Assembly: GCF_016734905.1 (NCBI RefSeq)
Contig: NZ_JAERPO010000001.1
Location: 1,302,001 to 1,366,000, forward strand
Reading direction: 5' to 3'
Origin: Sphingopyxis jiangsuensis
GTDB lineage: Bacteria > Pseudomonadota > Alphaproteobacteria > Sphingomonadales > Sphingomonadaceae
Length of the DNA stretch: 64,000 nt
Each line of letters begins with the position of its first letter. The first letter of the stretch is position 1. A program made the position numbers and the translations under genes. Below are positions 8,744 to 17,698 of the stretch, in pieces. A model generated the notes under the pieces. That model made no database searches. It was not told where the DNA came from and saw nothing but the letters and a program-made list of their open reading frames with translations.

Positions 8744-8763
8744 CCCTCCCCTTCAGGGGAGGG
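8744..8763 (+). terminator. hairpin between serA and hisZ
   Basis: CCCTCCCC (8744-8751) pairs with GGGGAGGG (8756-8763) around a TTCA loop, 11 bases after the serA stop. Only a weak T-rich tract follows, so it may be a partial terminator or mRNA stabiliser. Confidence 0.5.
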
Positions 8764-8801
8764 GCTTTCACAAGCCCGCACCAAGGGCTAGAGGAGCCCC
8801 C

Positions 8802-9914
8802 ATGACCAAGGCCCCTGCCCTGCTGCCCGAAGGCCTCCGCGACCGCCTGCCCGCGCAGGCCGAAGCGGCGTCGCGCGTCACGCGCGCGCTGGTCGATGCG
8901 ATGCGCGCGCATGGCTATGGCCGCGTGTCGCCGCCGCTCGCCGAGTTTCGCGAGACGCTGGGCGGCAATGACGAACGGTCGGCGCGCGACCTGCTCCGCT
9001 TCACCGATCCGGTGTCGCAGCGCACGCTCGCGCTGCGCCCCGACATCACGCGGCAGGTCGGACGCATTGCGACCTCGCTGCTCGCGGCCGCCCCCCGCCC
9101 CTTGCGCCTTTGCTACGCCGGCCAGGTGGTCAAGCTGCGGGCAAGCCAGCTTCGCCCCGCGCGCGAAATGCTCCAGGTCGGCGCCGAACTGATCGGCAGC
9201 GACAGCGTCGCCGCGGCGCGCGAAATCGTGACCGTCGCGATCGACGCGCTCGAAGCCGCGGGCATCGGCCCGGTGACGATCGACTTCACCCTGCCCGACC
9301 TCGTCGACCTGCTCGCCGAGGTGCATCCGGTGAAGGTGCCGCTCGACCAGCTCCGCGACGAACTCGACGCCAAGGATGCCGGCGGACTCACGCGCCTCGG
9401 CGCCGACGCCTATCTGCCGCTGCTCCGCGCGACCGGCCCCTTCGACCGCGCGATTGCCGAGCTTGCCGCGTTCGACAGCGAAGGCGTGCTGGCGACGCGG
9501 ATAGAGGCGCTGCAGGCGATCGCCGCCCCGGTGCGCGACCGCGTCACCTTGACGCTCGACCCGACCGAACGGCACGGCTTCGCCTATCAAAGCTGGTTCG
9601 GCTTTTCGGTCTTCGTCCCCGGCCAGGGCGACGCCGTCGGGCGCGGCGGCAGCTATGCCATCCCGCTGGGCGAGGATCAGGAGGAAGCCGCGGTCGGATT
9701 TTCGCTCTATCCCGACCCGCTGATCGACGCGGGACTCGGCACTGCCGATCAGGCCGAACGCCGCATTTTCCTGCCGCTCGGCCACGATGCCGAACTCGCC
9801 GCAAGCCTGCGCGCCGACGGCTGGCACACGGTCGCCGCGCTCACCGATGCCGAGGATGCCGACCGGCTCGGCTGCGGCTATGTCCTCGGCCCCGACGGCC
9901 CGGTCGAAGCTTAA
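8802..9914 (+). CDS. hisZ: ATP phosphoribosyltransferase regulatory subunit
   Basis: HisZ is a histidyl-tRNA-synthetase paralogue that has lost aminoacylation and activates the short-form HisG in the first step of histidine synthesis. The 370-residue protein begins with LLPEGLRDRLPAQAEAASRV, shows the motif-2-like region LRPDITRQVGRIA near residue 77 and the C-terminal GRGGSYAIPLG loop, while the anticodon-binding domain of true HisRS is absent. The start at 8802 has GAGGAG seven bases upstream. Its stop overlaps the convergent dioxygenase-like gene by four bases. hisG is not in the window. Confidence 0.9.
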   Translation: MTKAPALLPEGLRDRLPAQAEAASRVTRALVDAMRAHGYGRVSPPLAEFRETLGGNDERSARDLLRFTDPVSQRTLALRPDITRQVGRIATSLLAAAPRPLRLCYAGQVVKLRASQLRPAREMLQVGAELIGSDSVAAAREIVTVAIDALEAAGIGPVTIDFTLPDLVDLLAEVHPVKVPLDQLRDELDAKDAGGLTRLGADAYLPLLRATGPFDRAIAELAAFDSEGVLATRIEALQAIAAPVRDRVTLTLDPTERHGFAYQSWFGFSVFVPGQGDAVGRGGSYAIPLGEDQEEAAVGFSLYPDPLIDAGLGTADQAERRIFLPLGHDAELAASLRADGWHTVAALTDAEDADRLGCGYVLGPDGPVEA

Positions 9915-10288
9915 AAATCCGAAACGCCGAAGCGCGCGACACCCTGGTTCGTCCCCGGCGGATCGAGCACCGAAAGGTTGAGGGGGAGCGGCGCGCCGAT
10001 CCAGTGCGCAAGCGTAGTGTGATCGGCAAGGTCGTCGTCGGTCAGCGGATGAACCAGCGCGCGCAGCCCCGTTGCCTCGACTGCCGCGACCACGGCGGCA
10101 CGATGTTCGCCAAGAAAATGCACCTCGAACTGCGCAATCGGATGCGGCCCGACGGGCGCGTCGCTCATCGCGCCGACGAACAGGATCGCGGCATCGCGAC
10201 CGAACGCCTGGCGCAGCGCAAGCGCCGCCGCCCGCTCCGCGGCGTCATAATAGATATGGGCGTGCCAGCGCGCGTCGGGGTCGGTCAT
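9911..10288 (-). CDS. DOPA 4,5-dioxygenase family protein
   Basis: A 125-residue protein of the DOPA_dioxygen family, small metal-dependent ring-cleaving dioxygenase relatives found widely in bacteria, usually with unknown substrates. The conserved WHAHIYYDA at the N terminus, the GPHPIAQFEVHF centre and the L-V-H-P-L-T-D-D-DLADHTTLAHWIG block carry the conserved histidines. ATG 10288 has GAGGTGA just upstream. It lies immediately downstream of the GST gene (7 bases), so GST and this protein may act together on aromatic compounds (inference). Confidence 0.82.
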   Translation of the reverse strand: MTDPDARWHAHIYYDAAERAAALALRQAFGRDAAILFVGAMSDAPVGPHPIAQFEVHFLGEHRAAVVAAVEATGLRALVHPLTDDDLADHTTLAHWIGAPLPLNLSVLDPPGTNQGVARFGVSDF

Positions 10289-10295
10289 ATTCACC

Positions 10296-10919
10296 TCACT
10301 GCCGCGCCCGTGCGCGCACGAACCCCTCGCGCGCCATGCAGCGGGCGAGCCACGCCTGCGTCGCTTCGCCCAGCACATCGTCGGCGCCCAGCGTCGTCGC
10401 AAGAAATGCCGCATAGCCGATCACGATGTCGGCGATGGTGAAGCGCCCCGCGACGAGCCAGTCGCGCCCGTCGGACAGCGCCGCCTCGATGCTCCTGGCG
10501 CGGCCGCCGAAGAAAGCCTTGTAATCCTGCACCGCCTGCGCGAGCCGCCGCTCTTCGGGCTCGACGCGCGTGTAGCGGATCATGATCGCCAGCGGAAAGG
10601 TCAGCGTCGCGTCGCTGCGGTGGAGCCAGTTGCGCCAGGCCCAATAATCGCTCTCGTCGCGCCGCACCTCCAGCGATGTTCCCTCGGCGATGCGTTCGCA
10701 GATCGCCGCCGATTCGGTCATCAACCGGCCGTCCTCGACCCAGCCGGGGACGGTCATCAGCGGATTGACGCTGCGATAATCGGGCTCGAACGCGCGGGGC
10801 GGGAACTTGAGCAGCCGCAGGTCGATGTCGAGCCCCGCTTCCTCGGCCGCCCACAGGCAGCGCAGCGAACGCGCGTCGGGGCAGTGATAGAGGATCGGGC
10901 GCGGCGTCTCGCCGGTCAT
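10296..10919 (-). CDS. glutathione S-transferase family protein
   Basis: A 207-residue cytoplasmic GST-fold protein. The N-terminal thioredoxin-like domain begins ILYHCPDARSLRCLWAAEEAGLD and has the glutathione-contacting pattern V-P-G-W plus TESAAICERIAE (residues about 50-70); an all-helical C-terminal domain with FTIADIVIGYA follows, matching the conserved GST N-capping region. Its start codon overlaps the stop of the upstream EamA transporter as ATGA, so the genes are coupled. The substrate is not evident. Confidence 0.88.
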   Translation of the reverse strand: MTGETPRPILYHCPDARSLRCLWAAEEAGLDIDLRLLKFPPRAFEPDYRSVNPLMTVPGWVEDGRLMTESAAICERIAEGTSLEVRRDESDYWAWRNWLHRSDATLTFPLAIMIRYTRVEPEERRLAQAVQDYKAFFGGRARSIEAALSDGRDWLVAGRFTIADIVIGYAAFLATTLGADDVLGEATQAWLARCMAREGFVRARARQ

Positions 10920-11908
10920 GCGGCAACCTCCTTGGTCCGTGCGATGTGCAGCCGGTGTTCGCGCCACGCGATGAACAGCCCGCTCGCGACGATCAGCGGC
11001 GCGCCGATCCACGTTGTCTCGGCGGGGAAGGTGCCAAAAAACCACCAGCCAGCCGCGATCGACCAGAGCAGGCTGGTGTAATCCATCGGGATCACCACGG
11101 CGACGGGCGCGAGCCGCAACGCGCCGGTCAATGCCATCTGGACCACGGCCCCCGAAAATCCGAGCCCGAGGAGGAGCAGCCATTCCTGCGCGCTGTGCGA
11201 GGTAATGACAAAGGGCAGCATCAGCCCGAGCGGGATCATCGACAGCGCGCTGAACCAGAAGACGATCGTCGCCGCCGCCTCGGTGCGGCCGAGGTCACGC
11301 ACCGCAATGGTGATCAGCGCGGTCATCACCGCCCCCGCGAGCGCGATCAACGTGCCCATGCCATGATCGCCGCCAAAGCCCGCCGCGATGCTCGCGCCGG
11401 GGTCGAGCACGACAAGCACGCCGACAAAGCCGACGATCACCGCGCTCCACCGCTGCCACCCCGTCGGCTCGCCGAGCAGTGCAGCGGCAAAGATCACGGC
11501 AAAGATCGGCACCGACAGGCTGATCGTCGTCGCCTCGGCCATCGGCAGGAAGATCATCCCGCCGAAATTGCACGCCATGCCGACCAGCCCCATCGTCATC
11601 CGCCGCGCATGCGCGCCGATGCGCTGCGTCCTCAGCGAAGCGAAGCCGCCCGTCGTCGCGCGAATCCAGACGAGCAGGAATGGCAGCACCAATGCCTGCC
11701 GCCAGAAAAGGCTCTCGACGATATGGATGCCGGCGCGGTCGACATATTTGACGAGCACGAACATCAGCGACAGGCTCGCCATCGCCAGCAGGCGCAGCGC
11801 GATGCCGCCCAGATAATGCTGGGGCGCCTGCGTCGAGGCGGCGGAGGTTGCGGCAGCCGACATGGCGTTTGCGCATATCAGCCCCGAAGCCGCTGGCAAG
11901 GCGTTCAT
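10916..11908 (-). CDS. EamA/DMT-family transporter
   Basis: Ten-helix inner-membrane protein of the drug/metabolite transporter superfamily, with two EamA repeats: the first starts at LALRLLAMASLSLMFVLVK and the second at GTLIALAGAVMTALITIAVRD. The sequence resembles exporters of small metabolites; the substrate cannot be predicted. The start is uncertain. ATG 11908 is preceded by AAGGGGG but with very short spacing, and ATG 11863 nearer the first helix is also possible. It is first in a three-gene minus-strand unit with GST and the dioxygenase-like gene. Confidence 0.85.
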   Translation of the reverse strand: MNALPAASGLICANAMSAAATSAASTQAPQHYLGGIALRLLAMASLSLMFVLVKYVDRAGIHIVESLFWRQALVLPFLLVWIRATTGGFASLRTQRIGAHARRMTMGLVGMACNFGGMIFLPMAEATTISLSVPIFAVIFAAALLGEPTGWQRWSAVIVGFVGVLVVLDPGASIAAGFGGDHGMGTLIALAGAVMTALITIAVRDLGRTEAAATIVFWFSALSMIPLGLMLPFVITSHSAQEWLLLLGLGFSGAVVQMALTGALRLAPVAVVIPMDYTSLLWSIAAGWWFFGTFPAETTWIGAPLIVASGLFIAWREHRLHIARTKEVAA

Positions 11909-11955
11909 CCCCCTTGCTCCCATGCGGCAATCGGTATAGGGGCGCACTCCGGCCT

Positions 11956-12031
11956 AGGGGTATAGCTCAGCTGGTAGAGCATCGGTCTCCAAAACCGAGG
12001 GTCGCGGGTTCGAATCCTGCTGCCCCTGCCA
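11956..12031 (+). tRNA. tRNA-Trp (anticodon CCA)
   Basis: A 76-base cloverleaf including the encoded 3' CCA. Acceptor AGGGGTA pairs with TGCCCCT, the D-arm is GCTCAGCTGGTAGAGC, the anticodon arm is TCGGT-CTCCAAA-ACCGA with CCA anticodon, and the T-arm is GCGGGTTCGAATCCTGC. It precedes secE-nusG, the usual place for tRNA-Trp in bacteria. Confidence 0.97.
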
Positions 12032-12236
12032 GGCCGCACCATCGCCATTTGCTTGCCAATGGCGGGACGCGCGGTTAAAGGCCGCTTTCATTCGGACAGA
12101 TGCGCCGTTTTCCTTCCGCCTTTCGCCGACCTGGTCGGGGAGGGTGGGCGGACTATTGCCCGAAGCGCGCTTGACGCGCCGCGGGCGGCGACCCATCTGG
12201 CCAGATATTGGACGCTTGAAGGACAGGACGATCGAC

Positions 12237-12434
12237 ATGGCCAAGACCAGCCCGGGTGAATTTATCCGTCAGGTGCGCGCCGAAGCCGGCAAGATCGTGT
12301 GGCCCACGGGCCGCGAGACGATGCAGACGACGATCATGGTCTTGATCATGACGACGATCCTCGCGCTCTTCTTCCTCGGCATCGACACGGTTTTCAACGC
12401 GATCGTCAACTGGTTGACGTCGCTCGCGCGCTAA
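12237..12434 (+). CDS. secE: preprotein translocase subunit SecE
   Basis: Small subunit of the SecYEG channel that clamps SecY. The 65-residue protein has the conserved amphipathic region RQVRAEAGKIVWPTGRETMQTT followed by one transmembrane helix (about residues 37-57), typical of the single-helix alphaproteobacterial form. ATG 12237 has AAGGACAGGA upstream. Gene order tRNA-Trp, secE, nusG, rplK, rplA is the classical one. Confidence 0.95.
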   Translation: MAKTSPGEFIRQVRAEAGKIVWPTGRETMQTTIMVLIMTTILALFFLGIDTVFNAIVNWLTSLAR

Positions 12435-12467
12435 TCGCCGCGGTTTCACAGGACAGGACTTCAACAC

Positions 12468-13004
12468 ATGGCGCGCTGGTACATCATTCACGCCTATTCG
12501 GGTTTCGAAAACAAGGTCCGCGATTCGGTGCTCGCCGAGGCCGAGCGCATGGGCCTGACCCAGCTCGTCGAAGCGGTCGAGGTGCCGGTCGAAACCGTCA
12601 CCGAGGTCAAGCGCGGCAAGAAGGTGCAGGCCGAACGGAAATTCTTCCCCGGCTATGTCCTCGCCAAGCTCACGATGACCGACGACGTCTATCACCTCGT
12701 CAAGAACACGCCGAAGGTCACGGGCTTCCTCGGCTCGTCGGGCAAGCCGCAGCCGATCAGCGAGGCGGAGGCCGCGCGCATCCTGAACAGCAAGGAAGAG
12801 GCCGCGGCGCGTCCGAAGACCGAAATCCGCGTCGATTACGAGATCGGCGATCAGGTCAAGGTGCTCGAAGGCCCGTTCGCAAGCTTCAACGGCGTCGTCG
12901 AGGAACTCGACTTCGACAAGGCGCGCGTCAAGGTCAGCGTGTCGATCTTTGGCCGCGCGACGCCGGTCGAGCTCGACTTCGAACAGGTCGAACGCATGAA
13001 GTGA
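12468..13004 (+). CDS. nusG: transcription termination/antitermination factor NusG
   Basis: NusG binds RNA polymerase, increases processivity and links it to Rho or the ribosome. The 178-residue protein starts with [16 protein letters not shown], the NGN domain, which contains [10 protein letters not shown], and ends in a KOW domain ([19 protein letters not shown] near residue 127 onward). The start follows a GGACAGGA-type site. A palindromic hairpin comes directly after the stop codon. Confidence 0.97.
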   Translation: MARWYIIHAYSGFENKVRDSVLAEAERMGLTQLVEAVEVPVETVTEVKRGKKVQAERKFFPGYVLAKLTMTDDVYHLVKNTPKVTGFLGSSGKPQPISEAEAARILNSKEEAAARPKTEIRVDYEIGDQVKVLEGPFASFNGVVEELDFDKARVKVSVSIFGRATPVELDFEQVERMK

Positions 13005-13021
13005 CGATCCCGCGGGATCGT
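13004..13021 (+). terminator. palindromic hairpin after nusG
   Basis: A perfect palindrome centred at 13012/13013 (ACGATCCCG mirrored by CGGGATCGT) begins at the nusG stop codon and is followed by TATTTC. It may terminate or attenuate transcription between secE-nusG and rplKA. Confidence 0.45.
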
Positions 13022-13224
13022 ATTTCACTGTGAAGTTCGGCGGATTTCTGCGCTTTTCCACCGCAGACATCGATCCGTTTTCGCCTTCGTCACCGAGGGC
13101 GAACCAAGGCAATCCTTGCCTTTTCGCTCCACCGGCGCTAACGGCGCCGCTTCGCGTCGAAAAAGGGCGCGAGTCCGTGCGGGAGGAAGGGGTGATGCCC
13201 TTCTGCTTGACCGCTTATTTTGAG

Positions 13225-13243
13225 CCGCGGACCTGATCCGCGG
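13225..13243 (+). promoter_or_regulatory. hairpin in the rplK leader
   Basis: CCGCGGA (13225-13231) pairs with TCCGCGG (13237-13243), ending 23 bases before the rplK start codon. Ribosomal protein L1 represses its own operon through an rRNA-like leader structure in other bacteria; whether this hairpin does so is not shown. Confidence 0.35.
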
Positions 13244-13266
13244 CGACAGAAAGAAAGGAGGCCATC

Positions 13267-13698
13267 ATGGCCAAGAAGATCAGCGGCTATATCAAGCTGC
13301 AAGTTCCGGCGGGGACCGCAAACCCCTCGCCGCCGCTCGGGCCGGCATTGGGTCAGCGCGGCGTCAACATCATGGAATTCTGCAAGGCGTTCAACGCGGC
13401 GACCGACGGGCTCGACAAGGGCACGCCGACGCCGACGATCATCACCGTCTATGCCGACAAGAGCTTCTCGTTCGTCACCAAGACGCCCCCGGCGACCTAC
13501 CTCATCAAGAAGGCCGCGAACCTGAAGTCGGGATCGAAGGAACCCGGCAAGATCAGCGGCGGCAAGATCGCGCGCTCGAAGCTCGCCGAAATCGCCGAGA
13601 TCAAGATGAAGGATCTGAACGCCAACGACATCGAACAGGCGACGAAGATCATCGAAGGCAGCGCCCGCTCGATGGGCCTCGAAGTGACGGAGGGCTGA
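13267..13698 (+). CDS. rplK: 50S ribosomal protein L11
   Basis: L11 forms the GTPase-associated centre with 23S rRNA and is needed for the RelA stringent response. The 143 residues start [30 protein letters not shown], the signature N-terminal domain with its proline-rich factor-binding face, and the C-terminal rRNA-binding domain follows. AAAGGAGG lies upstream of the start. It is five bases from rplA. Confidence 0.98.
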   Translation: MAKKISGYIKLQVPAGTANPSPPLGPALGQRGVNIMEFCKAFNAATDGLDKGTPTPTIITVYADKSFSFVTKTPPATYLIKKAANLKSGSKEPGKISGGKIARSKLAEIAEIKMKDLNANDIEQATKIIEGSARSMGLEVTEG

Positions 13699-13702
13699 AC
13701 CG

Positions 13703-14398
13703 ATGGCAAAGCTGACCAAGAAGCAGAAGGCCCTCGAGGGCAAGGTTGACGCGCTGAAGCTTCACGCCGTCGACGAAGCGATCAAGACCGTGCGTGACCT
13801 GTCGTCGACGAAGTTCGACGAAACGCTCGAAATCGCGATGAACCTGGGCGTCGATCCGCGCCACGCCGACCAGATGGTCCGCGGCGTCGTGACGCTGCCC
13901 GCCGGCACCGGCAAGGACGTCAAGGTCGCGGTCTTCGCGCGCGGCGACAAGGCCGAGGAAGCGCTGAAGGCTGGCGCCGACAAGGTCGGGGCCGAGGACC
14001 TGATGGAAGACATGCAGGCCGGCAACCTCGACTATGGCCGCGTCATCGCGACGCCCGACATGATGGGCATCGTCGGCCGTCTCGGCAAGGTGCTGGGTCC
14101 CAAGGGCCTGATGCCGAACCCGAAGCTCGGCACCGTCACCCCGAACGTCGCCGAAGCGGTCAAGGCAGCCAAGGGCGGCCAGATCGAATTCCGCGTCGAA
14201 AAGGCGGGCATCATCCACGCCGGTATCGGCAAGCTGTCGTTCGGCGAGGAAAAGCTCCGCCAGAACTTCGACGCCTTTGTCGACGCGATCGTCAAGGCGA
14301 AGCCGGCGGGCGCGAAGGGCAAATATGTCCGCAAGATCGCCCTGTCGTCGTCGATGGGTCCGGGCGTGAAGGTCGACACCGCCGAAATCGGCGCCTGA
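13703..14398 (+). CDS. rplA: 50S ribosomal protein L1
   Basis: L1 forms the mobile stalk at the E site and in many bacteria represses its own operon. The 231-residue protein includes the signature [19 protein letters not shown] near residue 128 and a full two-domain length. It directly follows rplK and is closed by a strong terminator hairpin; rplJ and rplL do not follow here. Confidence 0.98.
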   Translation: MAKLTKKQKALEGKVDALKLHAVDEAIKTVRDLSSTKFDETLEIAMNLGVDPRHADQMVRGVVTLPAGTGKDVKVAVFARGDKAEEALKAGADKVGAEDLMEDMQAGNLDYGRVIATPDMMGIVGRLGKVLGPKGLMPNPKLGTVTPNVAEAVKAAKGGQIEFRVEKAGIIHAGIGKLSFGEEKLRQNFDAFVDAIVKAKPAGAKGKYVRKIALSSSMGPGVKVDTAEIGA

Positions 14399-14421
14399 TC
14401 GACATCGCAACGATTTAGCGA

Positions 14422-14449
14422 AGGGCCGGGGGAAACTCCGGCCCTTTTC
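14422..14449 (+). terminator. Rho-independent terminator after rplA
   Basis: AGGGCCGG (14422-14429) pairs with CCGGCCCT (14438-14445), followed by TTTCT. It lies 24 bases after the rplA stop and closes the secE-nusG-rplK-rplA unit. Confidence 0.85.
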
Positions 14450-14544
14450 TGTTTGGCGGCTTTGATGGCGGCGGCTGGCGGAGAAGGAACAGTTTTTCGT
14501 TCCACCTCGTCACCCCCGACTCGATCGGCGATTATGGCCCCTAG

Positions 14545-14621
14545 GTGTTCTCCGGCGAAAGCCGGAGTCCACGCGGTGCAGTGCGGCCCGAACCTGGACC
14601 CCGGCTTTCGCCGGGGAGCAC
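14545..14621. repeat. REP-like inverted repeat
   Basis: Two complementary arms, each a small GNRA-type hairpin: CTCCGGC-GAAA-GCCGGAG at 14550-14567 and CCCCGGC-TTTC-GCCGGGG at 14599-14616. This is the same design as the 7049-7127 element. It fills the roughly 300-base gap between rplA and the convergent M16 peptidase gene, in which no other gene is evident. Confidence 0.75.
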
Positions 14622-14694
14622 TTACTTCGCGAAAATGGACAAGCGCCGACCTGATCCGGGATGACGATGGCGGATTATTTACGCTTCGTCGGGC

Positions 14695-17580
14695 TCAAAC
14701 CTTGTCGCTCACCGCCTTGATTACCAGTGCCTTGTCGTCGGTCAGATAGCGCCGGGCAAGCGACTGCAATTCTTCGACCGTCGCCGCCTCGACCTCGGCG
14801 ATGCCGTTGCGGCTGCGGTCGAGGCGGTCGGCGGCGCTCGTCGCTTCGGCGACATAATTGAGCCAATAGACGTTCTCGCGCCGCGCCTTCACCATCGCCT
14901 CGACGAGCGGGCGCCGGGCGCGGTCGAGAAGGTCGGCATCGACGGGCATGTCGCGCAGTTGCTTGGCGATGGCAAAGATCGCCGCTCGCGTCGTCGCGAG
15001 ATGCTGGAAATCGACATTGCTCGACGCGAACAGATGGCCATAGCCCGGAAACTCGTCCGACAGGCTGGCGCCCGCGCCGGGGCTGTAGCTTTCACCAAGC
15101 CGTTCGCGCAATTCCTCGGTCAGCATCAGTTGCATCACGCGCGCGAGCAGGTTGAGCCGCATCGCTTCGGCGAGATCGCTGTCGTCGCGCGCGGGCCAAT
15201 AGACGCGGATCTCGGCCTGTTCGGCGGGGCCTTTGTGGATCAACGTGCGCTCGCTGCGGTCGACCGCAAATTCGCGCACGCGCGCCTCGCTGCGCGGATC
15301 GAAGGCGGCGCGGCGTTCGGGGAGCGCGCCAAAGCTTGCCGCAATCGCGTCGATCGCCGCCTGCTCGTCGATGTCGCCGACGACGCCGATCTCGATCGCG
15401 CCGTTGACCAGGCTGTCGGAGATGGCGCGGCGCAACTGGTCCCAATCGAGCGCGAGCAGGTGGTCGAGCGGCGGGGTCTGCGCGCGCGGATCGTCATTGG
15501 CAAGGATGCCGCCCGCATCGCGCCCCAGCACCGCCGCGGGGGTCGCGTCGTTCGCGGCATATTGCTGCGGCAAATAGCGGCGGATCAGCGCAAGGCCGTC
15601 GGGGCGGTAGCCCGGATCGGCGACGAACGCCGCCATCAGCTTTGCCTGCAGCGCGAAATCCTCGGGCGAGGTCAGCGCCTTGGCGCCAAAGGCGTCGGTG
15701 TCCGACCCGAAGCTGGTGCTCACCGTCTTGCCGGCGAGGATCGAGCGCAGATCGTCGAGGCCGTGCATCCCGAGACCGCCGAGGCTGAACGAGCCCGCGA
15801 GCGACACGCGCGTCGGATCGTCGCGCGTCGCGAGCAGATTGCCGCCGTCGACGCGGAGCGACAGGTAAACGCGGTCCTTCTGGAAATCCGTCGTCTTGAT
15901 GTTGAGCATCACATTGTTGGCAAAGCGCACGCGCCGGATGCCGAGGTCGTCGATGCGGTCGTCGGCGACGACGCGCCCGGGTTCGCCGAAATCCTCATAG
16001 GCAAAGGCGATGCCAACCGATTCGGTCGGCGGCGCGACCGCAACTTCGGTCGATGCCTCGAGCGCGGCGAGGATTGCGTCGGCGCCGCCCTCGATCGGCT
16101 TTTTGGCGGTCACGCGGACGAGCGGCGCGCTGAGTCCCTCGGTGCGCGCGCGGAAGGCTGCACTGACCGCAGCGGCACTTAGCGTCGGCGCGACCGCCTC
16201 GAACAGCATCTGGCTCGTTTCGGGGCGCACGAAAACGAATTTGCCCTCGGCGGCCTCGACGAGCCGGTCGGCAAGCGCCTCGCTGCGCCGCGTCGAGGCG
16301 CCCGCGACGGCGTTGCGGAGCGCGGTGCGGCGGATCGCCAACTGCTCGGCGACCTCGGTTTCGGTGAAGCCATGGTCGCGCGCGCGGCGGAACTCCTGCT
16401 CGATCAGCGCCAGCGCCTCGCGCCACGCCCCCTCCTTGGCGACCGCGCCCATCGTCACCTGGTCGAAAATGTCCCAACCGGCGGCCTCGCTGAAATAGCC
16501 CGCGAGGATCGGCGAATCCTCGGCAAGCGCGATCTTGGCGAGGCGGCGGCTGACGATCGCCTCGCCGACCTCTTCGGCCAGGTTGCGGGCGCGTTTGGCG
16601 CGCGTATCGGGTTCGTCGACCCACGGTTTGAAGGTCGCAATCGTCACCGAATCCTGCACTGCGGGATCGATGAAATCGTCCGCCGCCGCGGCGCGATCAT
16701 AATCGATCGTTCCGATGTCGGGGTCGGCGCCCGCGGGGCCGCGCCCGGTCCAGTCGGCAAAGCGCGCCTTCACCTTCGCCTCGACCGCCGCCGGATCGAA
16801 ATCGCCGACGATCACCAGCGTCGCCCGCTCGGGCCGGTAATAGCGGTCGTATAGATCGCGGAGCCGCTCGGCAGGGGCGGTGCGGATCACCTCTTCGGTG
16901 CCGACCGGGATGCGGCTCGCGACTTTCATCCCCTGCATCTGGAAGTCGAGCTGGTCGATGACGTTGCGGAGTTGATAGGTGTCGCGCGCGCGGCGTTCGG
17001 ACAGGATGACGCCGCGTTCGCGGTCGACCGCCGCAGGGTCGATCGTCAACTCGCTTGCCGTCTCGCGCATCAGCATCAGGCCGGTGTCGATCAGATCGTC
17101 CGAGGCACCCGGCAGGTTGAGCTTGTAGATCGTCTCGTCAAAGCCGGTCGACGCGTTGGTGTCGGCGCCGAACGCCAGCCCCTTGCGCTCGAGCAGCTTG
17201 GTCATTTCCCCCTCGGGCACATTCGTCGAGCCGTTGAACGCCATATGCTCGAGGAAATGGGCAAGGCCGCGCTGGTCCTCGGCCTCGGCGAAGCTGCCGA
17301 CGTCGAAGCGCATGCGGATGACGACGCTGTCCTTGGGCGTGCCGTTCTGGAGGAGCGCATATTTCATGCCGTTGGGCAGGACGCCGAAAATGATGTTCGG
17401 ATCGACGGGCACGTCGCTCGCGGCGAAGTTCCATGCCCTTGCCGCGTCGTTCTGCGGATTGACCGCGGCGGCCACCGCGGACCGTTCGGCCTCCTTGGCA
17501 AGCAGCGGCGGCGAGCAGACGGCAAGAAGGGCGAGGGCCGACAGCGCGGTCGCGGCACGCCGGAGGATGGGGCTGGTCAT
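14695..17580 (-). CDS. secreted M16-family zinc metallopeptidase
   Basis: A 961-residue exported protein (signal peptide through about residue 28) with the inverted zinc motif HxxEH as HFLEHMAFNGS near residue 107, plus the downstream Glu in the helix typical of pitrilysin-like enzymes. Length and the presence of two N-type/C-type domain pairs match the long periplasmic M16B/M16C peptidases (insulinase type) that degrade peptides. The C-terminal half lacks a second zinc site, as usual. The ATG at 17580 fits the signal peptide. It is isolated, flanked by REP-like repeats on both sides. Confidence 0.93.
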   Translation of the reverse strand: MTSPILRRAATALSALALLAVCSPPLLAKEAERSAVAAAVNPQNDAARAWNFAASDVPVDPNIIFGVLPNGMKYALLQNGTPKDSVVIRMRFDVGSFAEAEDQRGLAHFLEHMAFNGSTNVPEGEMTKLLERKGLAFGADTNASTGFDETIYKLNLPGASDDLIDTGLMLMRETASELTIDPAAVDRERGVILSERRARDTYQLRNVIDQLDFQMQGMKVASRIPVGTEEVIRTAPAERLRDLYDRYYRPERATLVIVGDFDPAAVEAKVKARFADWTGRGPAGADPDIGTIDYDRAAAADDFIDPAVQDSVTIATFKPWVDEPDTRAKRARNLAEEVGEAIVSRRLAKIALAEDSPILAGYFSEAAGWDIFDQVTMGAVAKEGAWREALALIEQEFRRARDHGFTETEVAEQLAIRRTALRNAVAGASTRRSEALADRLVEAAEGKFVFVRPETSQMLFEAVAPTLSAAAVSAAFRARTEGLSAPLVRVTAKKPIEGGADAILAALEASTEVAVAPPTESVGIAFAYEDFGEPGRVVADDRIDDLGIRRVRFANNVMLNIKTTDFQKDRVYLSLRVDGGNLLATRDDPTRVSLAGSFSLGGLGMHGLDDLRSILAGKTVSTSFGSDTDAFGAKALTSPEDFALQAKLMAAFVADPGYRPDGLALIRRYLPQQYAANDATPAAVLGRDAGGILANDDPRAQTPPLDHLLALDWDQLRRAISDSLVNGAIEIGVVGDIDEQAAIDAIAASFGALPERRAAFDPRSEARVREFAVDRSERTLIHKGPAEQAEIRVYWPARDDSDLAEAMRLNLLARVMQLMLTEELRERLGESYSPGAGASLSDEFPGYGHLFASSNVDFQHLATTRAAIFAIAKQLRDMPVDADLLDRARRPLVEAMVKARRENVYWLNYVAEATSAADRLDRSRNGIAEVEAATVEELQSLARRYLTDDKALVIKAVSDKV

Positions 17581-17654
17581 TCGGCCGTTCTGGCGATCAT
17601 TGCGCCCGCGTCAAGGCCATGCGCTTTTGGAAGCGACTGCGGACATACCCCTAT

Positions 17655-17682
17655 CGTCATCCCGGCCTTCGCCGGGATGACG
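17655..17682. repeat. short REP-like hairpin
   Basis: A perfect 12-bp stem (CGTCATCCCGGC 17655-17666 with GCCGGGATGACG 17671-17682, loop CTTC). It shares the CGTCAT/ATGACG ends with the repeat at 7049-7127. It lies just past the purC stop codon and may also end purC transcription. Confidence 0.7.
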
Positions 17683-17698
17683 GATATGAGAGGGCCGT

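Noticed and set aside
13030-13236. Open frame of 68 codons between nusG and rplK
   Set aside because: No ribosome site, atypical composition, and it covers hairpins and the rplK leader; treated as non-coding.
14959-16182. Long open frame (407 codons) opposite the M16 peptidase
   Set aside because: Antisense shadow typical of high-GC genes: Arg/Ala/Gly-rich, no motifs, while the opposite strand encodes a complete peptidase with HFLEH.
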